Assembly (NCBI RefSeq): GCF_902459465.1
Contig: NC_047068.1
Coordinates: 9,300,001-9,364,000, forward strand
Direction: 5' to 3'
From: Asterias rubens
Lineage: Eukaryota; Echinodermata; Asteroidea; Forcipulatida; Asteriidae
DNA length: 64,000 bases
Shown in pieces: positions 57,335-64,000 of this stretch (the stretch's first letter is position 1; each line of letters starts with the position of its first letter). The translations under genes were made by a program, and so were the position numbers. The notes below the pieces were generated by a model. It did no database searches and was not told where the DNA came from. It worked only from the letters and a program-made list of their open reading frames with translations.

Positions 57335-60300
57335 CTAATGTGGCTGACAGCCAAAATAATCAACGAGGAAATCTTTGGGATAGCCGGGGTCTAACTCCTG
57401 CCCATTCGCGAACCGGTAGTACTCACGCCCAACAAGAAGATATATGGCACCTGTAGAATCATCAAACCAAAAATGTCCAGCGATTAACAAATTATGTATT
57501 TCAAAAAAACTGAAAGGGACACGAAGCCTTGGATCGGGCAAGTTGGTGTGTGAAAAGCGTTTGAAACCGTTTGTTATTAAAATGCAATGGTTAGATTGAT
57601 GTTTTAAAAGTATAATACAATGATCAACACAAACATGCGTCAAAATTGCACGGTTTTTCTTTAACTTTGCGAACTAACACATCGGCAATTTTATGGAGTC
57701 AATTCTTGACTCCATAAATTAGCGTGTCCCTTTAATGAACTAAAGATATCTGCCTTGGTCCAGAGCCACAACTAATCAAGGGAACACAATTTGTACGCGT
57801 CCGTGTTTACGAACAACAGTTTGAAAACCAATGGTGCAGCAGTTATCTCAATGTTTTTTAATACACCAAGTGAGAAGACTGGTCTCTGGCACTACCAATA
57901 GTGTCCACTGTCTTTAAAAGAGTTTATTGTTCGACAAAAGAAGGCTCCATCAAATTAAAGATCACAAAAAAACTTTGCATCACCGGGGATAAATACAAAT
58001 ATTTGTTTGATTTCACCGGCCCCTATACGCCGACGTGTGTTAGCACTGTATACTCATGTCTTTCCCGAGTTTTATGAAAAACAAATTACGCTCAATTTTA
58101 ATTTACTTTGAAATCATGATATACCTGATTTATCAACGAATGCTGCTTGTACTCTGCTCTTTGCTGGCAACCCTTGGAATACTTTGTGAGCTGCCGTGGG
58201 GAAACCATCTACAATGCTCAGGGTTGTCTCGTCGTACTTCCAAACCTTCAAAAAAAAACAAATCATAGAAAAACATTAGCAATTATAATACACTGGAATA
58301 AATATGCTTTGAGGTTGCGTTTGAAATAAAATTTAAAAAAAACTGTTGAAGATGATCTTATGGTATGTGGTAATTTGTTTAAGAGATGTCCGTGCCACAT
58401 TTACATCATTGTAAGGTGATAAGTTAAATCGTATCATTCGTTGAAGCTACCTTAGCCCACTTGAAGAAGTATGTATGTCGTTCATTGCTGTCATGCATGA
58501 CTGCAGAAGGCCCCTTAGGTACTCCAAGTTCAGCTATTTTAAGAGGTGTTCTCTGCTCCTTTGTCGTGCCATCGTAGATCCAGTAATTTCTACCTTTATG
58601 CACAAAAGAAAGTATGATTATTTGTTCATTCAGGCTTTACAAAATGTCCATTCTGTTTTTGTTTAGCCATGATGGAATACTATAACAGCAGGTTCGAGCT
58701 TTTTCCTGACGGTCAAAGCATCATACTGATCGAAACGTCGAGTAGTTTCTATCATTTTCAAAGCAGCCACCACCACTATTTCAAGCAGAGTTTTTGTCAT
58801 AATTTCTCAAATCTAAATAGATATAATTTAACACGGTTTTCCACATGTGACTGCTCTATATTCAGACAACCACGTTCTGACATTATTTCAAACCCCTCTC
58901 ATACATACTATATTGTCTATAGGGTTAACGTTAGGGTTAGGGTTGGGGTCCGGGTTATTGGAATATTATTGGAAAAACCCTATGTGTGTCAGAACATAGG
59001 GGTATAACCTTTCCAATATCAAATGAAAACTCCCGTTATCAGTGTTGTGTGCATGTTTATGAAGAACTCATGACCTACCTCGAAAGAAGACAGTTTTACC
59101 GTCCCATCGTGTATACACAGCCGACGAGCCATCCTTAACATTATGGAAGTAGTCCTTAGCTAAAGTGCCTTCCTCCGGACCGATTACATTTTTAGACATC
59201 GAGAGTTTCCAGAACTTGTTTCCCTTCAAGTTTAAAACACAGTAATTGGTGTAATTTTTATGGACAGGTGTGTTTGTGGTCTGACAATTTGAATTCAGGT
59301 TGGCTTTTACTGCCTTTCTTTCGCCCTGGACCCCGTTCACATCCTGCTTCGGACCAGGGCCTTGCATGTGGATAGGATTTTCAGTCCCTATAGTACCACC
59401 ATGTGCCCAATTTCTCAAAGTAGCTAAGCACATGCTTACCAGAATTAGGTTACCAGTCAAAATAACATGCTCCATTGTACAACTTGACTGGTATCCTTAT
59501 CATTTCTGCTTAGCAAACAATTATTGTTAAGCAATATTTTCTGCTTCAGCAGCTCTATATGAAACTGGGCCCTGATTGATGAGGGGCTTTCCCATTCATA
59601 TTCTGGCCCGTAAAGGATTTGGGTACTTTTTCAAAATGTACAGGGTTTGAAGATAATGATAGTGGAAAGCTTTCCTTCAAATATTACGTACTGAGGTGAT
59701 GTAGTTTTGGAGAAATGAGTAAAACAATGTCATGAAAATACGTTTGTAAATGCTTAAAATAATTTTCGTCTCATGAGACGAAAATTATTTCCATGACATT
59801 GTTTTACCCATTTCCCCAAAACTGCAGCACCTCAGCACGTAATATTTTCAGGGAAGCTTTCTACTATCATTACCTTCAAACTTTGTAAGTTTAGTGTAAA
59901 TCTGTGGACATTGTGTTTTAGTCCTACAAAAAAAGTACATAGACCCTTTAATTTCCACTTGGATTGCATCTCATCAATCCTGCGCCTTCATGCCTAAGAT
60001 ACAATGCAAGGCATTAAGTCGAGAATAAGAGTATAGTTTCAGTGACGTGACATACAAAACATTCGGTCGTTTTACTTACTGTGAATACGTAGAGTATTTT
60101 CTTGACCATTGTCAGGCTGTGGATACCAATGATGCATATTGGATGCTCTGGAACCACGTCAGGTACATCTAGAACCCTTGGATTCCGTCCTATAATGCAC
60201 AGAATACATAAACGTTAAATGAACACGTTGCCTTGGATCGGTCGAGTTGGTCTTTGAAAAGCGTTTGTAACCGTTTGCTATAAAATGCATATGGTTTGAA

Positions 60301-63300
60301 AGATGTTTAAAACGTATAATACAATGACCCTCACACATTTGCCTCGAAATTGGGTGGTTTTCCTTTTACTGTGGGAACTAACACGGTCGGCCATTATGGT
60401 TACGTTGTCGACGAGGTAAAAAGAAAACCACGCAATTTGAAGTGATACTTGTGTGGATCATTCTATTACTTTTAAAGGCAGTGGACACTATTGGTAATTA
60501 CTCAAAAATTAGCATAAAACCTTTCTTGGTGACTAGTAATGGGGAGACGTTTGGTAACAGTCAAAGCTTTATTGCAAAAATTACAAGCATACTATTTTAC
60601 AGACATTTCTCGAGTACAATTTGTTTGATGATTGTACCATTATATTTGTAATATAAAAGTAAATTGCTTGCCTTGGACATGTTTTTGGAAATTGAAATAT
60701 AACACGTTTCCAACTGAGTATGCACATCATGTTATCGTTCACTTTTGAAAAAAACAACGAAAAGTCCTGAGTTGAGTGTAGATTCGTAAAAAAATAACAA
60801 TACACTTTCATCAATAGAGTGACATCACAGAAATAGTTTAAAGCCATTGGACCCTTTCGGTTCAGAAAAAAACAACTAAAAGTTACGGATTTATTTTAAA
60901 CACATGTCATGACACGGCGAAACGCGCGGAAACAAGGGTGGGTTTTTCCGTTGTTTTCTCCCGACTCCGATGACCGATTGAGCCTAAATTTTCACAGGTT
61001 TGTTATTTGATATAGAAGTTGTGGTACACAAAGTGTGGGCCGTGGACAACACTGTTTACCGAAAAGGTCCAATGGCTTTAAACGTGACTGTTGAATTATA
61101 CAGTAGGCCCTATACCAACAAATGGGCTTAATAAATGGGAAAACTATAAATGATCCATATGTTAGGTGAACTCCAAACTTGAATTGTTTTTTAACACAAA
61201 TACTAATTCTCCGAATTCCACTTTAGAGACATTAAAATCCTATCGAGACATTTACAAAGGGTCACGGTTCTTTACGTCACACCGTGTCATTGTGGTGTTT
61301 TTTTCCGAGGAATGGCTTCGTCAAATTACAGGAAACACCGTAGACGGTTTGGCTAGGTTTATTCGACGAAAGGGTGGGAGGGTGCTTGGAGTGGAAAAAC
61401 ACTGACTACCGCATCATTAAAGGCACTGGACACTATTGGTAAAGGTATCAGCATAAAACCTCACTTGGTACATACATACATACATACAACTAAATATTTA
61501 TAAAGCGCCTTTACATCAAGATCAAAGCGCTGGTAACGAGTAATGGGGAGAGGTTGATATTATAAAACATTGTGAGAAACGGCTCCCTCTGAAGTGACAT
61601 AGTTTTCGAGAAAGAAGTAATTTTCCACGAATTTGATTTCGAGACCTCAAGTTAAGAATTTGAGGTCTCGAAATCAAGCATCTAAAAGCACACAACTTCG
61701 TGTGACAATGTTTTTTTTTTTACCATAGACGACCAATCGAGCGCAAATTTTAACAGGTTTGTTATGTTATGCATATGTTGATATACACAGAAGACTGGTC
61801 TTTCACAATTATTACCAATAGTGTCCACTGTCTTTAAAGGCACTGAACACTTTTTGGTTCGCAAAATAATTGTTAGCATAAAAACCTACTTCTTAACAAG
61901 CAATGGAGAGCTAATTGAAAGTATAAAACATTGTGAGAAACGGCTCCCTCTGAAGTAATGTAGTTTTTGAGAAAGAGATAATTTCTCACTAAATTTTCGG
62001 CAACAGATTATCATTGGTTTATTATAGGTTAGTTTGTATCTTTAAAGATTGAAACACATATTGGATTCCAAACGTATGGAATCGCTATAATTTTCGTATG
62101 GGGTAAAATAATTATGCAATCATGTCAGTTATTGGCAGAGATTAATCTTTAAGTTGATCCGCAATAAGTGTTCAAGAGATTAAATTACCGTATAAAAGCT
62201 GAATCCCTTGGACATCATCTTTGGGTAGTCTGAGGTCAGGGATATAACCCTTGTCGTAGGGGAACATCAGTGAGCTCTTTTCTGAAGCATGAGCCAACCC
62301 AAGAGCGTGACCTATCTCATGAGTTACCGTATACAGGTAATCAGTTCCTAGTAATTCAAGATAAAGAATTGGATTAAACTATATAAAGGGCATTTGAATG
62401 GTGTTTGGCATCTGGGCCCAACTTCATAGCCATGCTTAACGGAAAGCAAATTTTCGTGCTTAGTAGAATAATTGGGCGAACATTTATTGCGCGTTTACTA
62501 TGGACTTGCATTGTAACGTCATTTTCGTTCGGTAAGCACCGAAAGGTTAGCATGCCTTTTCGATCGCTTACTGTAGCAGCGCTATGAAATGGAAATCGCA
62601 CAGTAAGCACAACGTAGGCCGCTAAGCAGTGCTATGAAATTGGGCCCCGACTCCTACCCCTAAACAAACATTAGGCCAACTTTATGCCACCATGGGGCCA
62701 ACATTGTGACGTCATTTTTGTGCGGTAAGCCCCGGAAGGTTAGCATGCATTTTCGTGTGCTAACGGTTAGCAGCGCTATAAAATAGAAATCGCACAGTAA
62801 GCACAAAATAGGCCGCTAAGCAGTGCTATGAAATTGGACCTTGACTCAAACCTCTGAACAAACATAAGGCCAACATTTGGCCACCACGGGGCCAACATCG
62901 GTTAGGTCGCTAGCGCATGTGTGTCATTTTGCCCCGAGGGTGTACAAAACCCATGGCATTGTTAGTGACGAGAGGTACTCGATAAAGCGCGCTGCCCATG
63001 GTAGCGAGGCTGGTACAATGGCTAAGGATCACATCACGTGATTGGTTCTCGACCATAACAAAATCGCAGATATGTTACCCCGTGGTGTTATACTAAAGTT
63101 TTGCGGAACGGTTTTCAGAAGAAAAATTAATAGCAAACCCAAATAAAAGGTACGTTTGGAGGGAGGACTGGGGGAATGTGTCTACCTTCTGCATGTTCTT
63201 GATGGGTGAATACCTCAGAGTCATCCAGATGCACATCACCGTCCGCGTCTCCCCAACCACTATTGGGGTAGAAAGCATGGCCCAGTGTCCCTTTCAGACC

Positions 63301-63384
63301 GTCAAACAACGGGTCTCGTACTATTTCGGTGTGGTAAAAGGCGCCAAATAAAATATTCAAATCGGCTTGTTCGTCCCCCTCTAC
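57335..63384 (-). CDS. Matrix metalloproteinase MMP-E, 5' partial
   Basis: Secreted matrixin-type zinc endopeptidase on the minus strand. Seven exons join in phase: 63384-63186, 62347-62189, 60189-60080, 59223-59079, 58593-58451, 58245-58125 and 57450-57335, giving 330 visible residues to TAG. The first visible exon ([30 protein letters not shown]) covers the metal-loop part of the catalytic domain. The second has [11 protein letters not shown] and Met-turn SLMFP. The hemopexin domain runs from PICIIG to the closing Cys in YFGCQPH. The usual DGPGG calcium-loop sequence reads DGLKG, though zinc-binding His and Asp residues are kept. Relative to MMP-A and MMP-B there are two extra introns: one inside the catalytic exon and one splitting the second hemopexin exon after FFKWAK. 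Signal peptide, cysteine switch and the start of the catalytic domain are not in the window. Confidence 0.88.
57512..57735. mobile_element. R5 hairpin element, degraded
   Basis: GGGACACGAAGCCTTGGATCGG at left and TTAGCGTGTCCCTTTAAT at right. The central palindrome is shortened to TTTATGGAGTCAA / TTGACTCCATAAA. It lies in the last intron of MMP-E, about 60 bases upstream of the final exon. Confidence 0.7.
57850..57917. mobile_element. R1 element, right-end fragment
   Basis: ACACCAAGTGAGAAGACTGGTCTC then CCAATAGTGTCCACTGTCTTTAA. Only the right 70 bases remain. Confidence 0.7.
58910..59010. repeat. Telomere-like run with GGAATATTATTGG / ACATAGGGG words
   Basis: GTTAGGGTTAGGGTTGGGG is followed by CCCTATGTGTGTCAGAACATAGGGG. 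It links the TTAGGG-like run to the minisatellite core seen at the left edge of the window and at 25.9-26.5 kb. Confidence 0.7.
59610..59951. mobile_element. R3 hairpin element, second complete copy
   Basis: Matches the copy at 40681-41042 over its length, with a perfect central TTTTCGTCTCATGAGACGAAAA and TTAA at the right end. It lies in the MMP-E intron between the first two hemopexin exons. Confidence 0.85.
60215..60556. mobile_element. R5 copy abutted by an R1 left-end fragment
   Basis: R5 begins TTAAATGAACACGTTGCCTTGG and loses its right arm. From 60472 an R1 left end (TTAAAGGCAGTGGACACTAT) runs for about 85 bases and is truncated. It lies 26 bases upstream of MMP-E exon 3 in the direction of transcription. 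Confidence 0.75.
60838..61081. mobile_element. R2 inverted-repeat element, copy 2
   Basis: TTAAAGCCATTGGACCCTTTCGG and CCGAAAAGGTCCAATGGCTTTAA form clean inverted ends around a 244-base element. Confidence 0.85.
61417..61837. mobile_element. R1 element, copy 15, with internal insertion
   Basis: A segment containing (CATA)n and CTAAATATTTATAAAGCGCC interrupts R1 at about 61465-61532, after which GGTAACGAGTAATGGGG resumes. A degraded sixteenth copy starts immediately at the shared TTAA (61834) and runs to about 61998. Confidence 0.8.
62410..62850. mobile_element. Two R4 elements in succession
   Basis: GGGCCCAACTTCATAGC to GCTATGAAATTGGGCCCC (62410-62648) is followed by a second, partial copy ending AGTGCTATGAAATTGGACC (62848). 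The second half of the first copy and the second copy share AAATCGCACAGTAAGCACAA, so part of the element is duplicated. Confidence 0.75.
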
Positions 63385-63394
63385 CTATGGTGGA

Positions 63395-63560
63395 ACATAC
63401 ACAATAGATGGATTACGCATGACGTCATTGGCCCCCATCTTTGATGTAAAGCAATGGGGAAAGTTCAATGATAGCCTTTCAGGCGTGCACGTTTCATCAA
63501 AGATGGCGGCCAATGCATAGTGATACGTGTTACAAAACAGATGTGCCATTGTCTTGTATA
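63395..63560. repeat. ATGGATTACGCATGACGTCAT dispersed repeat
   Basis: CATCTTTGATGTAAAG and, inverted, CATCAAAGATGG form a loose hairpin with GGCGTGCACG. Related to passages near 28.1 and 51.2 kb. It lies just upstream of the first visible MMP-E exon. Confidence 0.5.
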
Positions 63561-63914
63561 AAACATTGTAAACAGACTGGGCAAGTCGTGCGCATATCAT
63601 TCGGACATTTTTTGGGACACCTATTTCTACATGTTTCTCAAACTTGCTCACTTTAGCGGTCTCAGTGTTCAAATACGCGCGAGACTTCTCAAATCGAACC
63701 AATGCAGCCACAGTATGAGTCTTGCTCCTTTTGTAGTCCCTTACAGTTTGTAGTAGCGATGGGAAAATTTGAGGGCCACTGCACTGGTTGACCTCTTAAT
63801 ATACCTTTCTATTGCAACGTCACAGCCCGAGTTTTTGCCAACCATGGTTGGGAAACTATGTGAAGCCATAGATGCAAAGCAAAGCAGATACTGCTTTTGC
63901 TTTGCACTGGCAAA

Positions 63915-64000
63915 GCAAACTATTGCTATAGCAATAGCAATAGCAATAGTTTATAGCAATAGCAAACAGCAATAGCAATAGCAAACTATTGCTATGTAGC
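63915..64000. repeat. ATAGCA hexanucleotide microsatellite
   Basis: Repeated AGCAAT/ATTGCT units in both orientations, so the strand can fold on itself. It runs off the right edge. Confidence 0.9.

Noticed and set aside
59068..59475. Minus-strand 135-codon open frame containing an MMP-E exon
   Set aside because: Only 59079-59223 is exon, bounded by an acceptor and donor in phase with neighbours. The upstream extension is intron that happens to be open.
1..64000. CRISPR arrays, operons or other bacterial features
   Set aside because: Tandem repeats here have no unique spacers, genes are intron-split, and everything fits an animal nuclear genome.

Overview
This is a nuclear window from an animal genome. 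Genes are split into many short exons with GT-AG introns, and AT-rich introns are packed with short inverted-repeat elements and tRNA-derived SINEs. The predicted proteins are secreted metazoan extracellular-matrix proteins. I infer a marine deuterostome, most likely an echinoderm such as a sea star. That placement rests on general impression of gene and repeat content and was not checked against a database.

Five multi-exon genes can be rebuilt by joining exons with consistent splice phases. (1) 355-7005 (+) is a matrix metalloproteinase (MMP-A) whose signal peptide and prodomain exons lie left of the window. (2) 15948-21678 (+) is a complete 8-exon, 524-residue MMP (MMP-B) with a TATA box, signal peptide, PRCGVKD cysteine switch, RLRR furin-like site, [11 protein letters not shown] zinc site and hemopexin domain. 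(3) 24394-36153 (-) is a complete 9-exon, 394-residue secreted CAP protein (CAP-C) with CRISP-like hinge, EGF-like and ShK-like modules and a lysine-rich tail. (4) 40368-49254 (-) is a 12-exon, 530-residue protein (CAP-Hpx D) with the same CAP-hinge-EGF-ShK front half followed by a complete four-blade hemopexin domain. A possible 5' exon with a TATA box lies near 54.8-55.0 kb. (5) 57335-63384 (-) is an MMP (MMP-E) whose 5' exons lie right of the window.

The most notable result is gene D, a CAP-EGF-ShK-hemopexin chimera lying between MMP genes. Its four hemopexin exons match the neighbouring MMP hemopexin exons in order and splice phase. CAP-C and D share near-identical exon sizes up to one phase-1 junction, after which C has a Lys-rich tail exon and D has the hemopexin exons. 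This looks like exon shuffling between neighbours in one cluster. The first hemopexin exon of D also ends in a splice donor that sits at the end of a 30/31-bp minisatellite, and every unit repeats the donor core. Four of the upstream donors would add multiples of a decapeptide in frame.

The rest is introns and intergenic DNA made largely of repeats: a ~380-bp TTAA-flanked inverted-repeat element (about 18 copies or fragments), several other hairpin elements with 50-56 bp perfect palindromes, nested insertions, a GGAACAYAGGGGTGTC minisatellite next to telomere-like TTAGGG runs at three places, tRNA-derived SINEs, and one broken THAP zinc-finger fragment. Functionally, the set suggests proteases and adhesion or binding modules acting outside the cell on matrix. 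That joint role is inference.
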